Assembly: GCA_963822985.1 (NCBI GenBank) | Contig: CAWGJU010000008.1 | Coordinates: 1 to 64,000, forward strand | Length of the DNA: 64,000 nucleotides | Direction: 5' to 3' | From: Thermohalobaculum sp963822985 | GTDB taxonomy: Bacteria > Pseudomonadota > Alphaproteobacteria > Rhodobacterales > Rhodobacteraceae | Shown: positions 51,778 through 62,290 of the stretch, one piece after another | Layout of the letters: every line of letters starts with the position of its first letter | How positions within the stretch are numbered: the stretch's first letter is position 1 | Program-made: the position numbers and the translations under genes | Notes under the pieces: generated by a model | What the model was told of the DNA's origin: nothing | Databases searched by the model: none | The model's input: the letters and a program-made list of their open reading frames with translations, nothing else

Positions 51778-52728
51778 TCACATGCCGAGCGCGTCCTTTA
51801 TCGCCGGCAGCGCATCCTCGCCCTTGCGGGTGGTGACGCCGTCGAGCCAGGCGGCGACATCGTCGGGATGCGCCTTCAACCAGGCCTGCGCCGCCTCGCT
51901 CGGCTCCGCGCCGTCGTCGAGGATGCCGCCCATGATCTCGTTCTCCATGGCGAGCGAGAACTTGAGGTTCTGCAGCAACCGGCCGACATTCGGGCACTCC
52001 TCGACATAGCCGGCGCGGGTGTTGGTGTAGACGGTCGCGCCGCCATAATCGGGCCCGAACACCTCGTCGCCGCCCGAGAGGTACGCCATGTCGACGTTCT
52101 TGTTCATCGGATGCGGCTCCCATCCGAGGAAGACGACGCCTTCGCCGCGCTGGGCCGCGCGCTTGACCTGGGCGAGCATGCCCTGCTCGGAGCTCTCGAC
52201 CAGCTTGAAGCCCTCGAGGCCGTACTGGTCGCTTTCGATCATCTCGAGGATCAGTCGGTTGCCGTCATTGCCGGCCTCGATGCCGTAGATCTTGCCGTCG
52301 AGCTTGTCCTTGAACTTGGCGATGTCCTGGAAGGTTTGCAGCCCTTCGTCGTAGAGCTTCCGCGTGGTGGCGAGCGTGTACTTGGCGCCCTGGAGGTTCT
52401 CGCGCACCGTGTCGACAGTGCCGGCTTCGCGATAGGGCGCTATGTCGGCTTCCATGGTCGGCATCCAGTTGCCGAGGAAGACGTCCATGTCGTTGTTGGC
52501 GAGCGAGGTGTAGGTGACGGGCACCGAAAGTACCTTGACATCGGTCTCGTAGCCGAGTGCGTCGAGGATCTCTGTCGCCACCGCGGTGGTGGCGGTGATG
52601 TCCGTCCAGCCGACGTCCGAGAAGCGGACAGGGGCGCAGCTCTCGGGCTCGCCCTGCGCCAGCGCCGGCCCGGCCACCAGCCCGGCGGCCAGAATGGCGG
52701 GCAGCGCCAGGTTTGCGAAGCGTCTCAT
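51778..52728 (-). CDS. choX: Choline ABC transporter substrate-binding protein
   Basis: A 316-residue periplasmic protein with signal peptide MRRFANLALPAILAAGLVAG then PALA-QGEP. Marks of ChoX are VRFSDVGWTDITATTAVATE, DVFLGNWMPTMEADIAPYRE, YGIEAGNDGNRLILEMIES, VFLGWEPHPMNKNVDMAYLS and RAGYVEECPNVGRLLQNL. Trp and Tyr residues in these blocks would form the aromatic box that holds the trimethylammonium group. It is the first gene of the choXWV unit. Choline import could feed betaine synthesis or one-carbon metabolism, but no bet genes are present here. Confidence 0.93.
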   Translation of the reverse strand: MRRFANLALPAILAAGLVAGPALAQGEPESCAPVRFSDVGWTDITATTAVATEILDALGYETDVKVLSVPVTYTSLANNDMDVFLGNWMPTMEADIAPYREAGTVDTVRENLQGAKYTLATTRKLYDEGLQTFQDIAKFKDKLDGKIYGIEAGNDGNRLILEMIESDQYGLEGFKLVESSEQGMLAQVKRAAQRGEGVVFLGWEPHPMNKNVDMAYLSGGDEVFGPDYGGATVYTNTRAGYVEECPNVGRLLQNLKFSLAMENEIMGGILDDGAEPSEAAQAWLKAHPDDVAAWLDGVTTRKGEDALPAIKDALGM

Positions 52729-52916
52729 GCGGTACCTCCCTGCGTCTTGCATTTTCTCCGACGATAGGCCCGTCGGCCAGCGATGGGTAGAGTTTTGTCC
52801 GTCCCCCCGTCCGGCAAGCCTGTCCGGGGCGCCGGTCCAGGCGTCGGCCGAGCGCCGAGTCGGGCGTCGGCGCGACAGCGTCTCGCGCGGCCGGAGCGGC
52901 TCTGACGATCCACTGC

Positions 52917-52984
52917 CGTCATCCCCGCCAAGCGAGGATCTGCTTGGCCCAGAGGCGAGAGTCCCGCCTGCGCGGGACTGACGA
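52917..52984. repeat. CGTCATCCCCGC-type dispersed repeat, degenerate copy
   Basis: The outer arms CGTCATCCCCGCC and CCCGCCTGCGCGGGACTGACG and an inner GGATCTGC segment resemble the palindromic repeat family widespread in proteobacterial genomes that begins CGTCATCCCCGC. It lies in the 292-bp gap between the choX promoter and the convergent end of the methyltransferase gene; no gene is seen in this gap. Confidence 0.5.
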
Positions 52985-53020
52985 GACAGTATATGCGAGT
53001 TGGCCAGTCTCAAAGCCGCG

Positions 53021-53947
53021 TTAGCGCGTGTAGAACTCGTCGCGCGAGATGGTCAGCGTCACGTTCGACAAATAGCGCAGGAAAAAGGTCGCGAGCGCGC
53101 CCCAGACCGGCCAGGGCGGGGCATAGGGCCCCGCCGGCGGCCTGCCCCCGAGCTTGCGCAGGAAGCACCCATAATAGCGCGGCGTCTGGGAAAAACTGCC
53201 GCTGAGACCGGCGCGCTTCACCGCCTCCCTGATCTGGCGGAGCGAGCGGTATCGCGTGAACCGCTGCAGGTAGTCGGCATGCGCGCGGGCATACTCTTCG
53301 ATGTCGTCGCGCGTCGGCGCGTTGCTGCGCCACGAGCGATAGATCTTGGGCCGCATGCCCGCCCAGAACGTCAGCCAGCGCCGCGACAGGTCGATGTCGC
53401 GCATCCGGTGGGCGAAGGGCGCGTGCACATGCGGGTCGACGATGCAGTGCAGCGAGGGGAAGACGTGGACCGATGCGCCGCCGGGCTTCAGCACCCGGGC
53501 GAGCTCGCCAAGGAAGTGATCGATATCGGCGACGTGCTCGATCACCTGGTTCGAGACCACCGCATCGAAGCTGGCATCGTCATAGGGCCAAGGGTCGGGC
53601 TCGCCGATCAGCCGCAGCCGATCGGCCCAGTCAGTGCCGGCATCCGCCTCGGCGAGATGTCGGCGGCAGGCGTCGAAGAAGGCGGGGTCCTGCGAGCCAT
53701 GCCCGGAGATATCGAAGCCGTGAAAATCGACGGGCCGGCCGATCGCGCCGGGCAGCGCCCTGACCAGATAGCCGAGCAGATGCCCATCCCCACACCCGGC
53801 GTCGAGCAGCGAGGGCCGCGCGACGTCGGGCCTGCGGCGCATCAGCTCGCCGGCGACCGCCGAGAAGATCTGGCTGTGGGTGTTGCTCAGCGCCGGCGGC
53901 GGCACCTCATGCGCGGCCGCTGATACCCCGCTCGGCATCTCATTCAT
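53021..53947 (-). CDS. Class I SAM-dependent methyltransferase
   Basis: A 308-residue enzyme. Motif I is SLLDAGCGDGHLLGYLVRAL, the acidic residue follows in FHGFDISGHG, and DPWPYDDASFDAVVSNQVIE HV is motif II/post-I with typical methyltransf_11 features. The C-terminal 100 residues hold aromatic-rich sequence ending ATFFLRYLSNVTLTISRDEF. The start at 53947 (MNEMPSGVSAAA) is preferred over an in-frame Met at 54049. Enzymes of this kind often act on sugars or lipids in surface polymers. The acceptor is unknown, and the gene has no operon partner. Confidence 0.85.
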   Translation of the reverse strand: MNEMPSGVSAAAHEVPPPALSNTHSQIFSAVAGELMRRRPDVARPSLLDAGCGDGHLLGYLVRALPGAIGRPVDFHGFDISGHGSQDPAFFDACRRHLAEADAGTDWADRLRLIGEPDPWPYDDASFDAVVSNQVIEHVADIDHFLGELARVLKPGGASVHVFPSLHCIVDPHVHAPFAHRMRDIDLSRRWLTFWAGMRPKIYRSWRSNAPTRDDIEEYARAHADYLQRFTRYRSLRQIREAVKRAGLSGSFSQTPRYYGCFLRKLGGRPPAGPYAPPWPVWGALATFFLRYLSNVTLTISRDEFYTR

Positions 53948-54187
53948 CGCGGGCAGATGACGCGCACTGTGCGGACCTCGCCCAAGGGCAACTGTGCAGA
54001 ATAGAGAGCCAAACTGCCGCAGGCGATTGCAAGCGGCGGCCGGTTTCAATCGCTGCGTGAACGCGACAGCTAACAGAACTCATAACGCAACCGAATGAGA
54101 TGTGAACTCCGACTCGGTGCATTATGGCTTAAATTTCGTATAAAGTCGCGGCTGGATGCAGAAAACAGCCCGCATTCGAGCGTTTTA

Positions 54188-55318
54188 CTACCCGCGCATG
54201 CGCTCCCAAAAATCCTTCACCTTGGAGAAGAAGTCCTGGTTCTCGGGGCTGTTGTCGCGGGCCTCGGCCTCGAACTCGCGCAGGAGTTCCTCCTGGCGGC
54301 GCGAGAGGTTGACGGGCGTCTCGACGGCGAGCTCGATGTAGAGGTCGCCCTGCTGACCGGCGCGCTGCAGCGCCGGCATGCCCTTGCCGCGCAGGCGCAG
54401 CTGCTTGCCCGACTGCACGCCGGCCGGCACTTTCACCCGGGTGCGGCCGCCGTCCAGCGTCGGCGCCTCGATCTCGCCGCCCAAGGCGGCCGTGGTCATG
54501 GGGACGGGGATGCGGCAGTAGAGGTTCGGCCCGTCGCGCTCGAAGATCGGATGCGGCTGGACGTCGATGAAGATGTAGAGATCGCCCGCCGCGCCGCCGC
54601 GCGGGCCCGTCTCGCCCTCGCCGGCCAGCCGGATGCGTGTGCCGGTCTCGACCCCGGGCGGCACATTGATCGAGAGCGCGCGGTCCTTGCGCACCTGGCC
54701 GGCGCCGGCGCAGTGCCGGCAGGGATCCTTGATGATCTGGCCCTGGCCCTTGCAGGTCGGGCAGGTGCGCTCGATGGTGAAGAAACCCTGCTGGGCCCGC
54801 ACCTTGCCCATCCCCGAACAGGTCGGGCAGGTCTGCGGCTGGGCGCCGCCCTCGGCGCCGGTGCCGTTGCACTCCTCGCAGGGCGTGGCGCCGGGGACCG
54901 TTATGGTCGCCTGCTTGCCGGTATATGCCTCTTCCAGCGTGACGCCGAGGTTATAGCGCAGGTCGGCGCCGCGGCGCGCCCGGGTGGCGCGGCCGCGCCC
55001 GCCCATGAAGTCGCCGAAGAGGTCCTCGAATACCTCGGAGAAGGCGCCGGAGAAATCGGCCTGGCCGGCGCGCGCGCCGCCCATCGAGCCGTCGACCGCG
55101 GCGTGGCCAAACTGGTCGTAGGCGGCCTTCTTGCGCTCGTCCTTCAGGACCTCGTAGGCCTCGTTCACCTCCTTGAACTGGGCCTCGGCGGTCGCATTGC
55201 CGCCATTGCGGTCGGGATGCAGCTCCTTGGCCTTGCGCCGATAGGCCTTCTTGATCTCCTCGGCGGACGCGCTGCGCCCCACGCCGAGCAATTCGTAATA
55301 GTCACGCTTGGTTGCCAT
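54188..55318 (-). CDS. dnaJ: Chaperone protein DnaJ
   Basis: A 376-residue type I J protein. The J domain has KRDYYELLGVGRSASAEEIK and the HPD tripeptide in ELHPDRNGG. A Gly/Phe-rich linker follows, then four zinc-binding CxxCxGxG units (CEECNGTG, CPTCSGMG, CPTCKGQG, CRHCAGAG), then the substrate-binding C-terminal domains. It stimulates DnaK ATPase and delivers unfolded proteins. The start at 55318 (MATKRD) is in frame with an earlier ATG at 55324 and overlaps the FkbM gene end by 17 bp, so it is likely read from the dnaK transcript. Confidence 0.97.
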   Translation of the reverse strand: MATKRDYYELLGVGRSASAEEIKKAYRRKAKELHPDRNGGNATAEAQFKEVNEAYEVLKDERKKAAYDQFGHAAVDGSMGGARAGQADFSGAFSEVFEDLFGDFMGGRGRATRARRGADLRYNLGVTLEEAYTGKQATITVPGATPCEECNGTGAEGGAQPQTCPTCSGMGKVRAQQGFFTIERTCPTCKGQGQIIKDPCRHCAGAGQVRKDRALSINVPPGVETGTRIRLAGEGETGPRGGAAGDLYIFIDVQPHPIFERDGPNLYCRIPVPMTTAALGGEIEAPTLDGGRTRVKVPAGVQSGKQLRLRGKGMPALQRAGQQGDLYIELAVETPVNLSRRQEELLREFEAEARDNSPENQDFFSKVKDFWERMRG

Positions 55319-56186
55319 GCGCATAGCCTGTAACCCCGATGCCGTTCGTCGGCGCCGCGAGCCTCAGCACCGCGTTCTGCCGCGTTCGTCCGTCGATTTC
55401 GTAGCCGAGCGGACGCAGATGCGCCAGCGCCGGCGTCTCCTCTCCCCGGTGCGCCTCGAGCACGACGAGCCGCGGCCAGAGCGCCCGCTCCGCATTGCCG
55501 AAGTAGTGGCGCAGCACCGGCAACTCCATCCCCTCGATGTCGATTTTCAGCGCGTCGACGCGCGGAAAGCCGGCCTCGCGCACGATGTCGAGCAGCGGGC
55601 GCGCCGCGACAGGCGTCCCGGCGGGCGTGCCGGCGGGGTCGACATGCAGCGCGCCGCGGTTGCCCTGGTCGGGCTCGATGTGGAGCGTGCCATAGCTGTC
55701 CGAGAGCGCGACGGGCGCCACGGTGACCTCGGCCTCGGCGCCCGAGGCGGCGAGGTTGAAGCGCAGCCGCGCAACGTTCTCGGGATCGGGCTCGACGACC
55801 AGCGCGCGAAAGCACCGGCCGGCGAGCTCGGCCCTGACGGCCAGCGTGTAGAGGCCCATGTTCGCGCCGGCGTCGACGAAATAGCCGGGCTCGGGGGCAG
55901 CGCGCAGCACGTGGCCGATCGCCCTGCGCTCGGTCAGGTCCCAGAGGCCGGGCGTGAGGAACACGCGCTTGTCGCTGAGGTTCTCGACCGGGTAGAGCCG
56001 CGCGCGCTGCCCTGGGAAAGGCTCGACGTCGAAGGGGCCCTCGCGCCAGAGGCCGACGAGGCGGCGCACCATCGAGCGCGCGCCGCGGCCGACCGGCCCG
56101 CGCCCCAGCCGCTCGGCGAGGCGCAGCAGCCGCCGGGCAGCCGGCGGCAGCGCATATGCGCCGAAGGCGGCCACGTCGTCAGACAT
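55302..56186 (-). CDS. FkbM family methyltransferase
   Basis: A 294-residue SAM-dependent methyltransferase. The FkbM-type motifs are VDAGANMGLYTLAVRAEL (motif I, near residue 101), RALVVEPDPENVARLRFNL (acidic residue after strand 2) and DALKIDIEGMELPVLRHYFG (DxEG motif). The ATG at 56186 follows AGGAAGG; ATG 56207 is an upstream option. It sits between dnaK and dnaJ, 47 bp after dnaK and overlapping dnaJ by 17 bp. That position is unusual, because the two chaperone genes are normally adjacent. FkbM enzymes are O-methyltransferases of sugars or hydroxy groups; the acceptor here is unknown. Confidence 0.85.
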   Translation of the reverse strand: MSDDVAAFGAYALPPAARRLLRLAERLGRGPVGRGARSMVRRLVGLWREGPFDVEPFPGQRARLYPVENLSDKRVFLTPGLWDLTERRAIGHVLRAAPEPGYFVDAGANMGLYTLAVRAELAGRCFRALVVEPDPENVARLRFNLAASGAEAEVTVAPVALSDSYGTLHIEPDQGNRGALHVDPAGTPAGTPVAARPLLDIVREAGFPRVDALKIDIEGMELPVLRHYFGNAERALWPRLVVLEAHRGEETPALAHLRPLGYEIDGRTRQNAVLRLAAPTNGIGVTGYAHGNQA

Positions 56187-56233
56187 GCCCGCCTTCCTGT
56201 CCATCATCGCCGGGCGTCACCCGAGCGTCCGCC

Positions 56234-58159
<1,926 letters not shown>

Positions 58160-58271
58160 GTGCTGCTTTCCTCTCGGCGATATGGGGCCAGGGTCCGGTC
58201 GCGGCCCCCTCGGCCCATCCCTGGATTGCGCATTCCGAGCGTCACAGAACCGTGATGGAATGCTTCGGCCG

Positions 58272-58303
58272 GGTATATAGGCGGGGCGTTTTGGGGCCGC
58301 AAC
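58272..58303 (-). promoter_or_regulatory. Candidate RpoH (sigma-32) promoter of dnaK
   Basis: On the minus strand GTTGCGG (58303-58297) is followed after about 17 bases by CCTATATACC (58281-58272). The -10-like block fits the alphaproteobacterial heat-shock consensus of a C-rich start followed by TATNT. The -35 is a weaker match (GTTG for CTTG). The position, 113 bp upstream of the dnaK start, fits expected heat control. Confidence 0.4.
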
Positions 58304-58340
58304 CGGCGGGGCAGCGGAATCGCCGGGCGACGAGGACAGA

Positions 58341-58973
58341 GTGACCGAGCATATCGAAGGATTTGAGGTCCACCGCGAATGGCTGGACGAGGCAGCTCAG
58401 CAGGCGATGCTGGGTGACCTCCGCGCCATGATTTCCGCCGCGCCGCTGGTCCGGCCGGTGACGCCCTGGGGCAAGCCGATGAGCGTGCGGATGACCGCCG
58501 CCGGACGGCTCGGCTGGGTGATCGAGCGCGGCCGCTATGCCTACGCCGCGCGCCACCCGGAGACCGGGGCGCCCTGGCCGCCGATCCCACAAGGCGTGCT
58601 CGACGTCTGGCGCGCCGTCTCGGGCTGGGCGGAGGACCCGGACTGCTGCCTGGTGAACTGGTACGGCGAGAGCGCGCGCATGGGGCTGCACCAGGACCGC
58701 GACGAGGGGCGCTTCGACGCCCCCGTGGTCTCGATCTCGCTGGGCGACCCGGCGCGTTTTCGCATCGGCGGCACCACCCGCAAGGGCCCGACCGAGTCGC
58801 TGATTCTGCGCTCGGGCGACGTCGCCGTGATGGGCGGCGCGGCGCGGCTCGCCTTCCACGGCGTCGACCGAGTGCTGTTCGGCGAAGGCTCGCTGCTGCC
58901 CGAGGGCGGACGCATCAACCTGACGCTGCGCGTGGTTGCGGCCGGGGCCGCCGGGCTCGCCGCGCCTGGCTAA
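58341..58973 (+). CDS. alkB: AlkB-like 2-oxoglutarate/Fe(II) dioxygenase
   Basis: A 210-residue enzyme that oxidatively removes methyl groups from alkylated DNA or RNA bases. The iron triad is His117-x-Asp119 in MGLHQDRDE and His173 in RLAFHGVDR. Arg191 and Arg197 in GGRINLTLRVV bind 2-oxoglutarate. CCLVNWYGESARMG is the nucleotide-recognition loop region typical of AlkB. The start is GTG 58341 preceded by GAGGACA. It is divergent from dnaK with 181 bp between, and convergent with the downstream histidine kinase, so it is probably transcribed alone. Confidence 0.92.
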   Translation: MTEHIEGFEVHREWLDEAAQQAMLGDLRAMISAAPLVRPVTPWGKPMSVRMTAAGRLGWVIERGRYAYAARHPETGAPWPPIPQGVLDVWRAVSGWAEDPDCCLVNWYGESARMGLHQDRDEGRFDAPVVSISLGDPARFRIGGTTRKGPTESLILRSGDVAVMGGAARLAFHGVDRVLFGEGSLLPEGGRINLTLRVVAAGAAGLAAPG

Positions 58974-58988
58974 GAGCGGAGGCCACGC

Positions 58989-60551
58989 TCAGCCCGCGCC
59001 GGCGTGGGCGGCGGCGTCGTCGGCCCGCGGCAGCGTCAGCCAGACGTCGAAGACGGTGCCGACGCCGGGCTCGGACGAGACGGCGATGGTGCCGCCCATC
59101 GCCTGGACGAGACTGCGCGCGATGGCGAGCCCCAGCCCCGCCCCGCCGTATCGGCGCGACGCGCTGTCGACCTGATAGAAGCTCTCGAAGATGCGGTCTA
59201 GGCAGTCCGGCGCGATGCCGACGCCGGTGTCGGCCACGTGGATGGTCAGCGCCACGCTTTCCGCCACCTCGATGCCCTCGAAGGCCACGTCGACATGGCC
59301 CGCCTCGGTAAACTTGACGGCGTTCGTCAGCAGGTTAAGCACGATCTGCTTCAGGCGCACCGCGTTCCCTCGCAGGACGGGCAGCGGGTGAGGCTGCGAC
59401 CGGCGCCGCAGCGCCAGCCCCTTCTCGGACGCGGCGGGCGCGACGATGGCGACGCATTCCCCGATCAGGCGGCCGATGTCGATGTCCTCGGCCACGGCCT
59501 GGCAGGGTCCGGCTTCCAGGCGGCTGAGGTCCAGGATGTCGTCCATCAGCCGCAGCAACACCGCGCCGGAACGGGCGATCGTGTCGAGCAGCTCGCGCTG
59601 GCGCGCATCGAGCGTCGTCCTCCGCAAGAGCGCGCCGACGCCGAGGATGCCGTTCAGAGGCGTGCGCATCTCGTGGCTCATCCGGGCGACGAACTCCGAT
59701 TTCTGCTGCACGGCCTGCTCGGCCGCATTGCGCGCCTCGAGCAGATCCGCCTCGCGGCGGAGATCCTCGGTGACGTCGCGGATCGTCATGACGCAGCCGC
59801 CGTCGGCCAAGTTGCGCTTTGCAATATCCAGCGTCCGCCCATCGCCCAGCCGGCGCCGCGCATGGGTGGCCGTCTGATCCATGGCAAAGCGCTCGCGCGC
59901 CGCAATCTCGGCCTGCCTCTCCTCCGCAGGCAGATGCACGACGTCGACCATGCGGTCGGCAAAGTCGCGAAAATGGATGCCACAAGAGACCGCTGCCGGG
60001 TCGATGCCGTAAAGCTGCGGAAACAGATCGTTGAACAGCACGAAGCGGCCGTCGCGGTCGAGCAGGTTGATGCCCTCCGAGACGTTTTCGAGCATCATCT
60101 TCATGTATTGCCGCTGACGTTCGATCTCCTGCTCGGCGTGGACGTGGTCGGTGACGTCGGCGTGCACCGAGATCACCTCGTCGCGGATCGTCGTCGCCCG
60201 GTAGATGTCGAGCACGCGCCCATCGTCCATGAACCGCCGCTCGACCGGCAGTTCGGGCCGGCCCCAGGCCGACAGGCAACGGGCGACGACCTGGTCCGGC
60301 GTCTCGCCTTGCCTGGCGCCCAGCTTTCGCCGCAGCGCCAGCATGTGCAAAACGTCCTCGAGCTCGTCGCCGACGCGGATGTCGCCATCCCCAAGGCCGA
60401 ACTGCACGAGATAGCTGGCGTTGAAGAAGGCGATCCGCCGGTCGGGCCCGACGACGACCATCCCATCGCGGAGGCTCTCGAGGTAGAGGGTCTGGCCGCC
60501 CATCGGCGGCCGGACGTCCGGACCCTGTCGGACGCTTAATAACGGTGTCAT
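58989..60551 (-). CDS. PAS-domain sensor histidine kinase
   Basis: A cytoplasmic kinase of about 520 residues from ATG 60551; an in-frame TTG at 60626 is possible. Two PAS domains lie at roughly residues 20-135 and 148-262 (each with an ISVHADVTDH- or MTIRDVTED-type ending). HisKA follows with His293 in VARMSHEMRTPLNGI, then HATPase with NLLTNAVKFTEAGHV (N box) and YGGAGLGLAIARSLVQAMGG. There is no membrane segment and no receiver domain. No response regulator gene adjoins it, so its partner is elsewhere. Confidence 0.92.
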   Translation of the reverse strand: MTPLLSVRQGPDVRPPMGGQTLYLESLRDGMVVVGPDRRIAFFNASYLVQFGLGDGDIRVGDELEDVLHMLALRRKLGARQGETPDQVVARCLSAWGRPELPVERRFMDDGRVLDIYRATTIRDEVISVHADVTDHVHAEQEIERQRQYMKMMLENVSEGINLLDRDGRFVLFNDLFPQLYGIDPAAVSCGIHFRDFADRMVDVVHLPAEERQAEIAARERFAMDQTATHARRRLGDGRTLDIAKRNLADGGCVMTIRDVTEDLRREADLLEARNAAEQAVQQKSEFVARMSHEMRTPLNGILGVGALLRRTTLDARQRELLDTIARSGAVLLRLMDDILDLSRLEAGPCQAVAEDIDIGRLIGECVAIVAPAASEKGLALRRRSQPHPLPVLRGNAVRLKQIVLNLLTNAVKFTEAGHVDVAFEGIEVAESVALTIHVADTGVGIAPDCLDRIFESFYQVDSASRRYGGAGLGLAIARSLVQAMGGTIAVSSEPGVGTVFDVWLTLPRADDAAAHAGAG

Positions 60552-60774
60552 GCTTGCTTGCCGGTTCTGCAGCAGGATGGTCGGAAGCGGCGATGCTTCG
60601 CGCCGCGAAATTGGTTTGGTGGGCAATTGGCAAACAAATCCTTACCGCGCGGGCGGCCCAGCGCAGGCCGCTGCGGGCGCCGCCGCAGCGTTCCCCTGTG
60701 GCCCCTCCGGCCGTCTTGATCTCGCGGGACCGATGGCGCACAAGACCGCCGGACAGCGACCGGGGACACTTCTT

Positions 60775-61884
60775 ATGGCGGCCATGAAGCTCTTGATCCT
60801 GCCGGGCGACGGCATCGGCCCGGAGGTTATGGCCGAGGTGCGCAAGATCATCGATTGGCTGGCCGAGCGCCGCGGCCTCGACTTCAGGGTCGAGGAGGAC
60901 CTGGTCGGCGGCGTCGCCTATGACGCGCACGGCCGCCCGATCTCGGACGAGACGATGGCACGGGCCCAGGCGGCCGACGCCGTGCTGCTGGGGGCGGTCG
61001 GCGGGCCGGAATACGATGCGCTCGACTTCTCGCTCAAGCCCGAGCGCGGGCTGCTGCGCCTGCGCAAGGAGATGGACCTCTACGCCAATCTGCGCCCGGC
61101 GCGCTGCTTCGACGCGCTGGCGGACTATTCCTCGCTGAAGCGCGAGGTGGTGGCCGGGCTCGACGTCATGATCGTGCGCGAGCTGACCTCGGGCATGTAT
61201 TTCGGCGAGCCGCGCGGCATCACCGAGCTGAACGACGGCACGCGCGTCGGCATCAACACGCACCGCTATACGACGGACGAGATCCGCCGCGTCGCCCGCT
61301 CGGCCTTCGAGCTGGCGCGGCGGCGCCAGAACCGCGTCTGCTCAATGGAGAAGGCCAACGTCATGGAGGCCGGCATCCTCTGGCGCGAGGAGGTGCAGCT
61401 CGTCCATGACGAGGAATACCCGGAGGTCGAGCTCAGCCACATGTACGCCGACAACGGCGCCATGCAGCTGGTGCGCAACCCCAAGCAGTTCGACGTGATC
61501 GTCACCGACAACCTCTTCGGCGACATCCTCAGCGACTGCGCGGCGATGCTGACGGGCTCGCTGGGGATGCTGCCCTCCGCCTCGCTGGGCGCGCCAATGG
61601 CCAACGGGCGTCCGAAGGCGCTCTACGAGCCCGTGCACGGCAGCGCGCCCGACATCGCCGGGCGCGGCATCGCCAATCCCTGCGCCTGCATCCTCAGCTT
61701 CGCCATGGCGCTGCGCTATTCCTTCGATCTCGGAGCCGAGGCCGACATGCTCGAAGGCGCGGTCGACGACGTGCTCGACGCGGGCGTCCGCACGGCGGAC
61801 CTGGCGCCGAAGGGCCGCGAACCCGCCTCGACGGCCGAAATGGGCGACGCGGTCGTCGCGGCTCTGGCGGCGCGCGCCGCCTGA
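60775..61884 (+). CDS. leuB: 3-isopropylmalate dehydrogenase
   Basis: It oxidises and decarboxylates 3-isopropylmalate in leucine synthesis. The product is 369 residues from ATG 60775, with GGGGAC upstream; ATG 60784 (MKLLILPGDGIGPEV) is the minimal start. Key marks are GDGIGPEVMAEVRK, LLGAVGGPEYDAL, ELTSGMYFGEPRG, NRVCSMEKANVMEAG (catalytic Lys), VIVTDNLFGDILSDCAAML (metal Asp) and EPVHGSAPDIAGRGIANP (NAD binding). The LLRLRKEMDLYANLRPA loop is typical of LeuB rather than tartrate dehydrogenase. leuC/leuD are not in the window. Confidence 0.96.
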   Translation: MAAMKLLILPGDGIGPEVMAEVRKIIDWLAERRGLDFRVEEDLVGGVAYDAHGRPISDETMARAQAADAVLLGAVGGPEYDALDFSLKPERGLLRLRKEMDLYANLRPARCFDALADYSSLKREVVAGLDVMIVRELTSGMYFGEPRGITELNDGTRVGINTHRYTTDEIRRVARSAFELARRRQNRVCSMEKANVMEAGILWREEVQLVHDEEYPEVELSHMYADNGAMQLVRNPKQFDVIVTDNLFGDILSDCAAMLTGSLGMLPSASLGAPMANGRPKALYEPVHGSAPDIAGRGIANPCACILSFAMALRYSFDLGAEADMLEGAVDDVLDAGVRTADLAPKGREPASTAEMGDAVVAALAARAA

Positions 61885-61898
61885 CGCCTTCCGCCCCG

Positions 61899-62153
61899 AT
61901 GGGGTCGTTCACGCTCGCCGACCTGGTCGGAACGGTGGGCGCGCTGATGGTCTGTGCGGCCTATTTCATGGTCTCGCGCCGGATGGTCGATCCGGAGGGC
62001 GCCGCCTATCACCTGGTGAACCTCTGCGGCGCGCTGATGCTGCTTTTCTCGCTGTGGTTCAGGCCGAACCCGGGCGCCATCCTGATCGAGGCGACCTGGG
62101 CGGTGATCGCGCTGGCGGCGCTGTTGCGGCTCATTTATGGTCGATCACGTTAA
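61899..62153 (+). CDS. CBU_0592-like small membrane protein
   Basis: An 84-residue protein with three membrane helices (LADLVGTVGALMVCAAYFMV, YHLVNLCGALMLLFSLWF and AILIEATWAVIALAALLRLI). It matches the CBU_0592-like family of small, uncharacterised membrane proteins, recognisable by the YHLVNLCGALMLL block. It begins 14 bp after leuB and is likely translated from the same mRNA. The function is unknown. The next 137 bp (62154-62290) are unusually AT-rich and hold no gene. Confidence 0.8.
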   Translation: MGSFTLADLVGTVGALMVCAAYFMVSRRMVDPEGAAYHLVNLCGALMLLFSLWFRPNPGAILIEATWAVIALAALLRLIYGRSR

Positions 62154-62290
62154 CTATTCCGCTCTATCTGAAATATAATTAACTATAGGTCTGCTTTACG
62201 TCTGCATGAAAACTATGAGAAAGCCTTCAAAACTGTTGCGATGCTCCAGGCATAGTGAGATAAAGGTGCGCCAAGGGAGATTGACTCTAA

